From Sistotremastrum niveocremeum HHB9708 (Eukaryota; Basidiomycota; Agaricomycetes; Sistotremastrales; Sistotremastraceae): a stretch of 64,000 nt of DNA. The notes below the pieces were generated by a model, which was not told where the DNA came from, did no database searches, and saw only the letters and a program-made list of their open reading frames with translations. The stretch lies in contig KV419396.1 of assembly GCA_001630475.1 (NCBI GenBank), positions 868,001 through 932,000 of the forward strand, given 5' to 3'. Below, piece after piece: positions 23,495 through 35,235 of the stretch. The position numbers and the translations under genes were made by a program. Numbering within the stretch: position 1 is the first letter of the stretch; each line of letters begins with the position of its first letter.

Positions 23495-26299
23495 ATGGCC
23501 TCCTCGTCCTGGCTTCTTAGTCTTGAATCTCACCCCATATTCTCAGACCCACCACGGGACACCGGATCAAATACTCAAGCAAGCACGTCAGAGAATGGTG
23601 CATCGAAATTCCCGTCATCTGCTCTGGCACAGCGACGCCTGTGCATACGCGACAAGGATCTCATAGTCGCGGTTGGCAGCGAAATACGAATGACTCCTAT
23701 CAATCTTATAAAGGGGCTCGTTCCTTCTCGTCCTATCTATAAGGTTGGCCTTTTGCGTATTTTATACTGTATTCCTCAGTCAGTCTACAGTGCCTGGAAA
23801 CCCCAAACCTTACATTTCCAATCGTTCAAACGGTCCTGAGTCCCAATGAAAAGCTGCTTGCAATAAGTGGCACCCATTGCGTTTCTGTGGCAGTACTTCC
23901 TCGGGATAACTACATCAAATCTATCAAAGAGCGGCCGCCATGCAGGTGAGAAGCATTTGGCCATCTGTGACCATTCTGACCGCGCAGCCTCAAGATATGT
24001 TTCAGTAGGGCAATTTTATCATCATGAAGGGACCTCTGCCCCTGTGGCTCAAATCGGATGGCATCCATGGGGAGTTTCGGGCTCGACTCTTCTGGTCCTG
24101 ACTGTTGATGGTGTCCTCAGGTATTGAAGCTTCAGTCGGATACCATCAGCCGTTCTGATTTTAATTTTATTCCAGAGAATATGATATCTCTGTCAATCCC
24201 GAAGTGCCAACGCAGACGTTTCACCTACTGCCCAGACCGCGGGGCCCTAGACGGGGTCTATCTCTGAACAATGATTTGGCTGTTTCCTTCGCCTTTGGCA
24301 AAGGATATGGAGATTGGGGACCACTAACGCTCTACACTCTTTCTCGCGGCGGTGACCTGTACGCCATGTGTCCCTATCTTCCTCAAAATGCGTAAGGACC
24401 GACTTGTCTCAGGATCGCTTGCTCAGTATTCTTTTTTTAGTTCTGTTCCCTTTGACTACATCAAAGCCCTGGATAAATTTGTATCCGAGAAACAAGCACG
24501 TATGGAAGCTGGCTACACTGCTGGTCCTTCGCCTGTCTCATTAATCAGCGATCAACAACGTAAATACTCCAAAGCTTTGCTGAGGCAGGCTCTCAATGAA
24601 GAGGGGGCTACTGCGAAGCTCGCTAAGCAGAACGTCGAAATTCACCCCCCAAAGTCCTTTGACGCCGAAGTGTCTTGTCAGGGCCCATTCCTACTACAGC
24701 CATCGCCTCATGAGCTGCCAGATTCGGATGGCGGGGACGCCACCGATATCGTATACATGGCGGTAGGAGACGGTGACGCCAACTCAGAACAAGAGCAGCT
24801 TGGCATAATTCTTCTTGCTTTCGAAGATGGAAAAATCGATGTGTGTCTTGATGTGCAAAAGATCGAAGCAAAGTGGGACATGCACAAGCAAGAAGTATTG
24901 GCATCAGAATCTCCTCTGCTACTGGTGTACGAATCCTTGGATCTGAAGATATCAGAGCGAATACAGAAAAGTCCCGGATCTACTGAAGGGACCTCCGTTT
25001 CTTTACTCGTGGAGCCTTCCTTACCAGGCACAGTGATGGCTTATCACGCGTTTGGCGTTCACTGTTGTGCAATGAGTGGTTGGTCATCACCCCTGAGATC
25101 TGCTATCAGTAAGGGCAGCGATGCTATCCGAACTGCATTAGAATACGGCCGCAAATCTTCAGTGAGCGCTGTCTTCACCACTCCTCAAATGTAAGTGTCT
25201 CCTCCTACTTATAGTATGTGTCTGAGAGGAATCAGTGGGTCAGAATACGTTGTTTCAGTAGCAAGAACTGATGAAGGAAGTCTTCCTTCAGCACTCTTAA
25301 TCTTGATGTCCAACGGGCGTCTTACGACATTTGAGACATCGATAACTCAGGATACTTTACCAACACAGCTCATCTCGGGCCTTCCCGCATCCAGCGCTAC
25401 ATTCTCCATGAAGCCTCATCCAGAAACTGACAGAAAATCCACGCCGACCCCAAAACCGAACAACGCGGCGTCTTACATTTCCCTGTTGGCCTTAGAGCCT
25501 TTTAAATGGCCGACGGTGGTCTTCAAACCTATAAAGGAGCTCGCCAATACACCCGAGCTAGGGAAAGCGGAGTTCGGCGCTCGCCCCGATGGCTTGCGTT
25601 CCTTCAGTCAATTAACAGGGCAGCTGAGGAAACACATCAGGCATATCATTGAAGATACTCGTGTTCTTCGGGGCCGGATAGCATTGCAGGATAGCGAGCG
25701 TCGCAGGCAAAATGACCTCAGGATAGATCTCTCGACACGGCTCAGGAGACTGACGGATGCCGATGAATTGAACTGGACGCAGACAGTTGAACGCATCCAG
25801 ACAAAACAAACCTCGCTGGTTTCTAGAAGCGAGGCGCTTTTGCAAATTTTCTCGGCTCATATGTCGCCTGAGTTGAGCCTTCATGAACGTCAATGGTTCT
25901 CCGAAGTCCAAAATTCGTCTGCAGAGGTTCTGGGGAAGGCGGAGTGGGATGATCAAGCATTGGTCAATCGTGTATCTTCCGTGCGTTATATCTATCTTTC
26001 CCACTGATGTCTAATAGTCCCGACGCTATCACAGATTCAACGGGACTTGAAGAACATTCAAGACGAGGCTACATCACTGCCAAGTGAGACAACTTCCAAA
26101 TTTGCGTACGCCCCTCCACGTCCGAAGGCTTGGGGATCCGATCAGATAATGCGTTACGTGAACCGCTTGCAAGCTCTGTTCGTGCACTTGCTGTTCCGTT
26201 TATCTTGTTTACTGAATGGTTCAAAGGCAATCTGAACTGGCTACGCTCCAAGCTCGGACTCTTGTAGTCCGCGATGGCATCACGCAAGCTCGTGCGTGA
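23495..26299 (+). CDS. NUP82: Nucleoporin Nup82 (NUP88 family)
   Basis: Cytoplasmic-face nucleoporin that anchors Nup159 and Nsp1 and supports mRNA export. Model: join(23495..23743, 23791..23945, 23995..24120, 24176..24391, 24441..25190, 25236..25980, 26035..26177, 26227..26299), 818 aa. The N-terminal beta-propeller starts SWLLSLESHPIFS and includes PIVQTVLSPNEKLLAISG, SVGQFYHHEGTSAPVAQIGW and STLLVLTVDGVLREYD. The last 250 residues are helical coiled coil (DTRVLRGRIALQDSERRRQ, then RLQALQSELATLQARTLVV on the last two exons), the part that binds Nsp1 and Nup159 in yeast. The final intron (26178-26226) is needed to read past TGA codons and restores a coiled-coil heptad pattern. Confidence 0.87.
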
Positions 26300-26651
26300 A
26301 GGATACTTGAAGATATTACTCTCGTAGCGACATGGTAGACCGTTGTGTACACGATGCTCCTGTCAAGTGAACCATAGCAGATATTACACCTCTTCAGTAT
26401 TTGCGTAATTCGGTGACCGCTATACAAACAGTCATGGTGGTAAAGCTGATAGTCCTCCCGAACTTCGACGCATCTTGTTCGCATTGATGGAGTCGTTGAT
26501 GATTTCGGGATTTCTGGGATGACGAATAAGTGTCGTGTCTTATAAATAGCGACGTAATGCGAGAAGGAGCGCCCAGTTACAATTTACAACTGCTGATCTC
26601 ACGATCAAGAAGAATCTGTACATCTCCCAGATAAATAATGCAATCCTGGGC
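26300..26651. other. Intergenic between convergent genes, nothing recognised
   Basis: A 352-bp gap between the stops of NUP82 (+) and PRP5 (-). It is AT-rich compared with the coding DNA on either side and presumably holds both 3' untranslated regions. I see no RNA gene or repeat. Confidence 0.4.
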
Positions 26652-29600
26652 CTAGACTACACTGTAACGACCGCCAAAGGCGGTTGGATTTCGAAGTTCA
26701 GCTTGGATAGCCGACGTCGCTGCTTCAATGAGAAGTCGTTTGATCTCACGAACGGCGTGCTCAACCTGTATAGGCGTCAGCATGGCCTTGGTTGAAACTG
26801 TTATTGAGACAAACCTTAAGCTCATCGTTGGACTCGATGAGAAGATGCAACTTTGGTGGCGCCTCTGGACCCGGCTCTTTACCCGCGTCATAGTAGATAC
26901 CTAGCTTTTTAGTCAGAGGGGGAATTATAGAGGAAACAACTGAGCAATGACCTTTGTTAGTCACAGATGCCCCCGTTAGTTCGATTAACTGACAATTCAA
27001 TTGATTTCATTCCCGGTATTTTCGATATCGGGATTGGACGCACCTGGCTCATTGTTTCTTTATTTGTTACTCTCCACCTAGCTTTCTGTGGATAATCATT
27101 AATCGGAACGATCGCGTGGAAATCCGTCGCGTCCGGATCTTTTCTTTTGCCAGCATCATCTGTGCCACCAGAGGACTGGAGACCAAGTCTTGAAGCGCGG
27201 ACCTGAGCATTGAGTCGGGATACGTTGCTCTGCGCTTGCTTGTACTGAGAACTGTCGTGGCCATATTGTTTGCCAATATCATCGGCGTCTTTGGTCGCTT
27301 TGATAAGTGCCGCCTCGTCAGACTTGAGCTTATTCAAGCGAACGAGTCTTGCTGCATCTGCAACCGAGGTTCCTCCCATCGAAGAATCAGGAGCACGACC
27401 TCGCTTGATCTCCACTTTGAATTTTCCGAAAGTCATACCGTCCTCTTCTGTGGCCGTAGTCGAAGTCTTGCCCGTAGCAGCGGTAGTCAGTGTTGCGGCG
27501 CCATCCTCAACCTTCTCGGTATTCTCTTCGCCTTCGCCGTAGGCTTTACGCTCTGCCTTCTCCTTCGCATCTCGCTCCTGGTCCAGTCTATCGAGACCCT
27601 TTCCTCCGAAGCCTGAACCTGAAACTTTCGCTTTTCCAGACTTCACTTTCTCGAGGAAACCTATCACCAAGAATGAGCAAAGATTGTGCCCAAGGAGACA
27701 AGGGAGACTCACCCTCAGATAGCTTTTCCAAATCAGGAGGGATGGTCGCATTGCTGGCCTTTAAAGCTCGGTATATGTCAACGGAGTATCTGTCCTGTTC
27801 CGGGGTGATGAATGTGACACATGTTCCTTTGTTGCCTGCTCGACCAGTCCGACCAGCTCGATGTACATAGTCTTCCATATGATTAGGGGCGTCGTAGTTG
27901 ATGACGAGCTTTAACTGCTTAACATCAAGGCCTCGTGCAGCGACTGAGGTTGCAGTTACGATGGGTACAACACCACTCTTGAAGTCAGCAATGGTAGAAT
28001 CACGGTCCACCTGGTCCTTTCCGCCATGCAGCGACATGCAGAGATATCCCTTTCTCATCAGGTCTCGCAACAGGTTGTCGGCGGCGTCCTGGCGGTCTAC
28101 AAAAATTAACGTTCTGCAATCAGGATCCTCGTTGTAAGTCTGCCCAAGGATTTCGAGCAAGCGGGTAAATTTCGTGTCTTCCTCTCTTACTTCCACAATT
28201 TGCTCTATTTCTGCCGCGACCACTGAGCGGCCGCCCACCGTAATTTCCAATGGCTTCTGCAAGATTTTGCGAGCCAAGGAATCCATCTGTTTGGGGAAGG
28301 TGGCTGAGAACAGAAGAGTCTGGCGATCTGGCCGAATGTTGTTGATAATCTTCATAACCTGGGGTTCGAAACCCATGTCAAACATTCGATCTGCTTCGTC
28401 CAATACCAAGTAGGTGATACGCCTCAGATTCGTCACTCTTCCAGAATTGGCGGTCAACAAATCAATCATGCGACCAGGAGTGCAAACAATGATCTCTGCG
28501 CCCTTTTTCATTTCTGCAATCTGATCCTTGATAGGAGATCCGCCGTACGCACAGACTGCCTGTCGAAGTTGTTAGTGACGATGAATCAGAAGCTCTGAGT
28601 ACCACTTACTCGCAAGTTGAGCACTTTCAAGAACGGCTTGCAGTCTCTATGAATTTGAACTGCTAACTCTCGCGTCGGAGTCATGACCATGGCGATCGGT
28701 CCCTCCATTTGCTCCAGAGGCCTCTGATCCTTGATGTGCCGGAACAAGGGCAAAAGGAAAGCAATCGTTTTTCCTGATCCGGTCTTTGCGACGCCGATGA
28801 TATCACGCCCGGACATGATAGCAGGAATGGCTTGCGCTTGGATAGAAGTTGGCGCAGTGTAGTTGAGTCTTTTGATAACATCGACGCTGGGAGGTTTCGT
28901 CAGACAACAGACTTACAAGGGTGCGATATGACTGACCAAGCCGCTGGGAGGCCGCAATGACTCCACTTTGTCACAGGATGCGGACAATCGACTCCTCTTA
29001 TCTTTATTCCATCCAATGCTAAGCGAAGCAATTCCACATCATCCTCCGACAAAGCTTGGACATCCGGTGCAGGATGATAAAATTCTTTTCGAAAGGGTTC
29101 GTAGTTGACTTTGGCATGATCCACGGTAGCAACATCTTTCTTCTTTGCCTTCTTCGCCGCCAGGGCCAGTATATCCTCCGGATTCAGATCTGTAGTGTCC
29201 AAATCATCATCTTGTTGGATCTCCTCTTCGTTCCCCATGTCATCATCTGCGTCAACACGTTGGGCCAGCCCAGGTTTTGATGTTTCGCCAGTCTTGACAC
29301 GATCTTCCGCGTTTACTTTCTTGACTTCCTCCTTTACAGAGCTCATGAAAGCGTCCAAAGGGTCTATCTCGTCGTCCTCGTCCATCAAAGAAGCTTTGGC
29401 TTCCCGATCTTGCTTATTAGCGGCTTCGTCATCTTCGTCGACTTCTAGATTCTCCCCAACACTGATGACAGCTTCGTCCATAGTCATGTCGACAGCTGGC
29501 ATGTCTCCGAGTTTTTCAAGCTTGCGTGTAGTATACGTTGAATCGTCCATTGATGCGACAGCCTTGCCTTGCGCAAGAGTGGTCTGCTTCGCCTTGAAGC

Positions 29601-30230
29601 CTTTCAGGCCCAGACCTCCGAGGTTGGGGAGATTGGGCTGAGATGCAGTGCCCGTACCGTCGGAATCTTTGATTGGAATAGATCAAGCGGTGTGAAACCA
29701 AGAACAATAATAGAGAAAATTGAAGACACACCATTCTGTTTCCCTGCCAAAGCCATCGCCTTTGCTTTTGCATCGCCGAGATTCTTCTTGGCCTCTCTAT
29801 CCCGCTTCCAAGCCTCCAACCGTTCCCGTTTTGCTCGCATCTTCTCATCTTCTACAGGGGGTGCGGGTTTCGATTCGGGAACGGGAGTTCTGGGTGATGA
29901 GGGTTTCTCGCGTTCTGACCGTTCTCTGGAGCGAGACGGTCTACGCTCTTTAGACCTTGGGCGATGTCGTTCATCCCTTCTGCCAGCACGGTCGCCTCTC
30001 CCTTTGTCTCGTTCCCATTCTCGCTCCCGTTCCCGCTCCCTGTCTCTGTCTCTGTATGAGTCGCGGCGGTCGTGGTTGCCGTGCCTATCTCGTTCGCGGT
30101 CGTTTTCGTATCTTGGGCGTTCCCTTGGGGTGGATCGCCTGGTCGGCGAAGGAGAGCGCGACAATCGTTGAGAGGTTCTTACTTTTTTATGAGAATATTC
30201 CGGAGAATAAGATCTGTCTCGTCGTGGCAT
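26652..30230 (-). CDS. PRP5: Spliceosomal DEAD-box ATPase Prp5 (DDX46)
   Basis: ATP-dependent helicase that remodels U2 snRNP and proofreads branch-site pairing during prespliceosome formation. Model: complement(join(26652..26765, 26815..26900, 26952..26988, 27044..27660, 27713..28559, 28610..28886, 28937..29666, 29732..30230)), 1,068 aa. Residues 1-130 are RS/RE/RD-rich, as in SR-type splicing factors. An acidic linker follows, with [17 protein letters not shown], a short motif typical of Prp5. Helicase motifs are complete: Q-motif region [83 protein letters not shown]. The C-terminal domain ends with [14 protein letters not shown] and [12 protein letters not shown], as in DDX46. It is head to head with the ankyrin-FYVE-RING gene (67 bp). 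Confidence 0.95.
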
Positions 30231-30297
30231 TGATGAGTCGGCAGAGTCGTAGCGAGAGAACCTCTCTTCGAACTCCGAAGACTTTGTGGCTGATCAA

Positions 30298-33200
30298 ATG
30301 GCAGCAGCCCTCCCTCAGCCTACCTCTGGTCCCGCTGTGCAGTAAGCCTTTCGCTCTTTAACTTGCTTAATGGTGTAGCCAACGGAGACCTGATTGTTCG
30401 AACAGTGCGGATTCCGAGAGATTTGGTGACAAGTCTAGTCTATCGGCGCGTTTACCGGATGAAGCCCAGGATTTCCAATATTCTAGTTTAGCTGAGGGGC
30501 ATCATGGGCTCTCGTCGACTGGCGTTGACTCTGAGGAAGAAGAAGAAAACGAAGAATTTACATATCCAGAAACATCACCGACATCAGAGGACGTCCCCTC
30601 CGAGTCCCCGCCCGACGATGAAGCCACGCACACGAGCATCCCAAATGCTGTCCCTCAAAGCCCCTCTCCTTCTCAGCTCGAAGCACTATATGCCACAGCG
30701 ACTGCGGGAGATCTAACCCTGCTCCAACAACTCTTTCGATCTGCTCAAAGTAATACGCAAACGGAGGCATTTGCTTTGGCAAACGACGCGTCTTCTCGTA
30801 CCGGGCTTACAGCACTGCATGCAGCCGCCAGCAGGGGTCATTTAGAAATGGTTCAGTGGCGTACGTATGCAGATCATGATGAGCGTTGCTCGACTGAAAC
30901 CCCCTAGTTGTTAGTGTGTGTGGCGCGATGCCAGACTTTGAAGATAAAGAAGGAGAGGTACTCATTCGCATCACAATCATTCGTTTGCATCTCAACCTCA
31001 TACTACTTCTTTACAGACGGCTTTGCACAAAGCCTCTCTCAATGGCCATTTGCCCGTCGTAAAGTTTCTTCTAACGATACCAGAAAGGGCAGCAGATGTC
31101 CACGCGCAGGATGCTGATGGATGGACGGCACTTCACAACGCATGTTCGAAGGTACGGGGCTCATCTCCCCCTGGCCGCTCATGGCTCGAATTGTTGAGCA
31201 GGGTTATCTCGATATCGTTCGCTATCTGTGCGAAAATGCCGGCGCCGCAGAAGAGGTCCCTCATTCCGACCCTTTAGTCCGTGGCATAGATCGTAAAAGT
31301 AACGGGGGATGGACACCGCTAAGTAATCATCTCCGATCTCCTATATTCACCATGGTTTACCTCTGCATTAGTGAACGCGGCGTCGAAAGGCAACCTACCT
31401 GTGGTTTTATATCTACTTAACAAGCAAAACGCAGATCCGCTCGTTCGTAACAACTGGGGAGAAACAGCTTATGATGTGGCGGCCGCTGTTTTCGAAGTCT
31501 GGATCTGTGAGGTATCACTCATCACCGTTCCGCCTATATCACTTTGCCTGAAATAGGTTCTCAGATGTTGGCCAAAGCTGAAGCCGAAAGATGGTCTGAT
31601 GGAGCCGCAGCTTATCGCTCCTTGGCTATACATACGACTGTTCCCTTGATTTTATATGAGAATCAGCGATTGGATGGACGATACAAAACGCTGGCATTAT
31701 CGGGAGGTCGGCCGAAATTCTCAACGCTGGGACTAGGGCGGAAAGGTAGACCGGGCCAGTTTCAATTACAATGGAAAGGCCTCGGAGATCCCCCTAGCCG
31801 TGACCCTTTTACCTGGAGGAGCGACGTTCAATTACCGTTTCTACATCACCCGTTTGAAATACCTCTTCCTGATGAGGCTGCCACTCGTAGTGGAGCAGAG
31901 AGGAGCCACTTTTGGTTGTAAGTGTGTTGTACGGAATTCTCTGCATCGATTGACTGTTGTCAATTTCAGATCCGACTGGACCCTTGATCTCACAGACCCG
32001 AAAGTCGACACGACGGATGGTTGGCAATATGCCACCGCTTTTGATGAGGCAGACGATCGATGGGTCGCTCAACCACCACCAGCGTTAGAACGTTTATTAT
32101 TTGGCACCACAACCGGATCACAGTATGATTCTACTCAGTCTTCCGGCGCATCTTCAAGTACCACTCGACATTCACCATATGCATGGGTTCGCAGACGGCG
32201 TTGGGTGAGAGTAATGAGAAGGCGACTAGATATTCCTCCGTTACCGTTTTTGGGACCAGACGGCGCATTCTATAATCTGACTGAAGGCGGTGCACTGAGC
32301 CTCGTTTCCGAGGACATTGCACCCGTTGATGAAGAAGGCGGTGTGGAGCTAGGGGCCGTGGCAGTGACTCCTTCACATTCATTCCAAGATTATGTTTCTC
32401 ACGCCAGATATCTTGCTGGTAACCATCACACGGATATGGACGACGACGATCGCGGTCTCTCAGCAAAAAATGCTCGAAGAATTGTTACAGAACTTGAACG
32501 CGCCGTTACAGAACTTCAAGTTGGGATATCTGGTGCGTTTTTCGTCATTGAAAATTGAATCCGGCACGACAGCTTTACAGATGATCATGATGTTGATCGA
32601 AGGACTCAAGCAGAGGTGCTACTTAACGTGTACAGTCGCGAGCTGGAACGTCGGAAAATAGCTCTTGGGGCACAAAATCATCTCAGTTTAGACCAAGGTA
32701 CCATGTGTTCAGTCTCCTTAATATCTCATTGTACTTCCACTAGATGAAGATTCTGCTGGAGACAGCGAAGCCGAAGATGAAGATGAAGATGACGATGACG
32801 ATTTCCAATACACCGGTGCATCCAGTGGTAGCCCGACGGCTCCGCACAACGTATCCTTTAGCTCACGATCAACTGACTATTTCTCCAATCCTACCTCTTC
32901 ACGACCGTTCGCCGATTTGACACCGCATCTCATCCAAGCCCCTGAATTCCGCGTTCCAACACACGAGGCGCCCCAGAAGGTCGGCACTCCTCAATGGAAT
33001 CTTCCTACACCACATCCTTTACACGCACAGTGGGACCGAGACGAAACAGCAAGTCATTGCAAAGAATGTAAACGACGATTCACTTTCCTGCTTCGTAAAG
33101 TTCGTCCTTCGTTTACGTTTGTTTGACCATAAACTCATGTTCGAACCAGCATCACTGTCGAAAGTGTGGACATATCTTTTGCGATAGATGTTCGGCTTCC

Positions 33201-33944
33201 AGAGTCCATCTCGAGCCTTCCGATGTTGTCCGTGACCCAGGATCTACTCCTACAGAGGTCCCACATACACCAGATTCGCTTTTTCGAGTATGCCAGTCAT
33301 GTCATGACCTTACTACTGCTGGCGTATCTGGTGGCTTGCAAGGGCTTCGAACATCGTCGATAGAACGAATTGTGGTCGACCACGGATCCCTGACTGTGCC
33401 CCGACATAACCGGGACCGAGACTCCATTGTCAGCGATCTTGCTGAGTATGTTCTGATTAGTTTTTGTCTCATCGCTTCGAGACTGAGACGAGAATTTAGA
33501 TGCCCGGTTTGCAATCAGAATCTTGACGACCTGGGCCCGCCTTCTGTCCAGGAAGCCCACGTCAAAACCTGCTTAGAAGGAGGTTCAGGCAAGGCTCCAG
33601 CTCCGAAATATCTAGTGTACAAGCTTCCCGGGGAGAGCACGCTGATTGGCGTGGAATGTGAGAAGTCTCGTTTGACGGTTTCAATAGTTGCTCACCCACT
33701 CTCAAGGTGTCATCTGTCTCGAGGAATTCACGAAAGGTGCATGTCCATTGAATCTATAAGCTAGCTTACTGACCTTGCATTCCGAAGGTTCATTGGTAGC
33801 ACGATTGAGTTGTCTATGTACATTTCACAGTGGTATGTGTCGCTATCTTTCGTAGTCAATTACCTAGCTGATCCTGTGGTAGCCTGCCTCACGGCTTGGC
33901 TTCAAAGAGGCAGGAGTTGTCCGGTGCATGCACGAGACGTGTAG
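30298..33944 (+). CDS. Ankyrin-DysF-FYVE-RING multidomain protein, probable endosomal E3 ubiquitin ligase
   Basis: Fourteen phase-consistent exons: join(30298..30341, 30379..30860, 30908..30957, 31017..31151, 31202..31322, 31372..31511, 31565..31917, 31970..32532, 32581..32697, 32744..33099, 33150..33657, 33707..33736, 33788..33832, 33883..33944), 1,001 aa. Order: acidic/Ser-rich region (to about 100); ankyrin repeats (about 110-320: TGLTALHAAASRGHLEMVQ, TALHKASLNGHLPVVKFLL, GWTALHNACSK); DysF/peroxin module (about 350-530: ILYENQR, LSDWTLDLTDPKVD, DGWQYATAFD, WVRRRRWVRVMRRR); acidic linker; FYVE finger (about 770-850: CKECKRRF, HHCRKCGHIFCDRC, RVCQSC), whose RKHHCRKCG patch binds PI3P in the family; a CPVC...H...C finger (about 905); and a terminal RING (about 955-1001: CVICLEEF, CLCTFHSACLTAWL, CPVH). 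FYVE plus C-terminal RING resembles yeast Pib1; the ankyrin and DysF parts do not. Function is inferred. Confidence 0.88.
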
Positions 33945-34057
33945 ATGTTGTTCGCGACTTATACCCCGAGACATACAAATACATATAATCACTACACTCG
34001 CTATGGCGCTATCGTACATCTCCACTAAATCGTGACAAAGAGGCAGCGTAGAATTCA

Positions 34058-34985
34058 TCACGAATAAGATGAAGGATAATATCCTGGGACACGGCTGTGA
34101 TCCACTCGAATCAGCTCTGCCAAGTCGTCAGGCATGTCAGGGTCAACGATATTTTGCCCCTTGACTCCATCATCTTGATCATCGTCGAACCAAGTAGCAG
34201 GATCATCGTCCTCGTCGTCTTCATCCTCATCTTCTAGGTCAGAATCAGTAGGCTTATAATTCCTGTAGCGTGTGGTTAGAGATGACATATTTTTGTAAAG
34301 TGACGAAGACATACATGAAAGCCCATATTCTTTCTTCTCGTTCTTGATATGTCAGAGCATCTGATGATGAGGGCATAACTTTCCTGCCCCGTTCCCTTTC
34401 TTTCTGAATCTTCTCTCGCTCAGCCTGATGGGCTTTACTCTCAATGTCCATCGCTTCCTGTAAACCCAGAGCTGTAGTTGTCGTAGAACCGTTTTTGTAC
34501 ATTGTTTCCTCAGACTGTTATGCAAGATTAATATTGCGAACAGAGTTTTGAGAAATTTGACTTGCCTGAGAGAACCCTGCGATAATTCGCCGCTTCACTG
34601 AGACAGTAGAAGATTCCTCTGGTGCAATATAAGCACGACTTGAAGGTCCTTCCATGTTGGATCCGTCTGCAACACTCATTGATTGCATCATCACCTGGAT
34701 TTCTTGAACACCGACGAGTTCCAGCAGTCGTGCCTCAATGGCTTTCTGCTCGCTCTGGAGGCGACTCATGAGAGTCGCATTTGGAGAGTTTCTATCGCCC
34801 AGATGAGATGCATTAGATGGTGGTACATTAGTATTGAAAGCAACTCACGGAGCCGTCACTAGAACATTTGCGTTCCTCCGCCAATGATCTTGGAGTTGCC
34901 GAGTACTCATCGCCTTCACATCGAATTTAGGCTTCGCCGGCTTCAGAAAACCTTTGGGAACAGTCTGCCTTCTCTGTGAAGACAT
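34058..34985 (-). CDS. Uncharacterised acidic, helical protein with a GC-AG intron
   Basis: Four exons, complement(join(34058..34262, 34315..34514, 34566..34791, 34849..34985)), 255 aa. Not recognised. The N-terminus is basic with TRQLQDHWRRNANVLV. The middle is charged helix, probably coiled coil (SRLQSEQKAIEARLLELVG, then AHQAEREKIQKERERGRKV). The C-terminal 70 residues are strongly acidic (DSDLEDEDEDDEDDD). Exon 2 to 3 uses a GC donor (CAG|GCAAGT at 34565). Reading on from that point instead hits TAA after 13 codons, so retention would truncate the protein. Conserved-looking blocks suggest a nuclear protein, but I will not name a function. Confidence 0.65.
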
Positions 34986-35235
34986 TTCGTATCGAGGTGT
35001 GTGAGCAAGAGAGAATGAATGACAAGGCACGCTGATCAACGGTGTCCGACTGCATCAAGTTCGTATGGCTGCTGGCTTGCAACGCACTCCATCTTATATT
35101 GAACACTAGTGCTAGTAATGATACAATGCTACAACCACCCTAGAGGCGATACCAACCCTACACCGAAAGTTCTGTGAAACACTATTTTATACGATATTAT
35201 ACGTACACCCTCATATGCCGGGATTATATTCAAAA

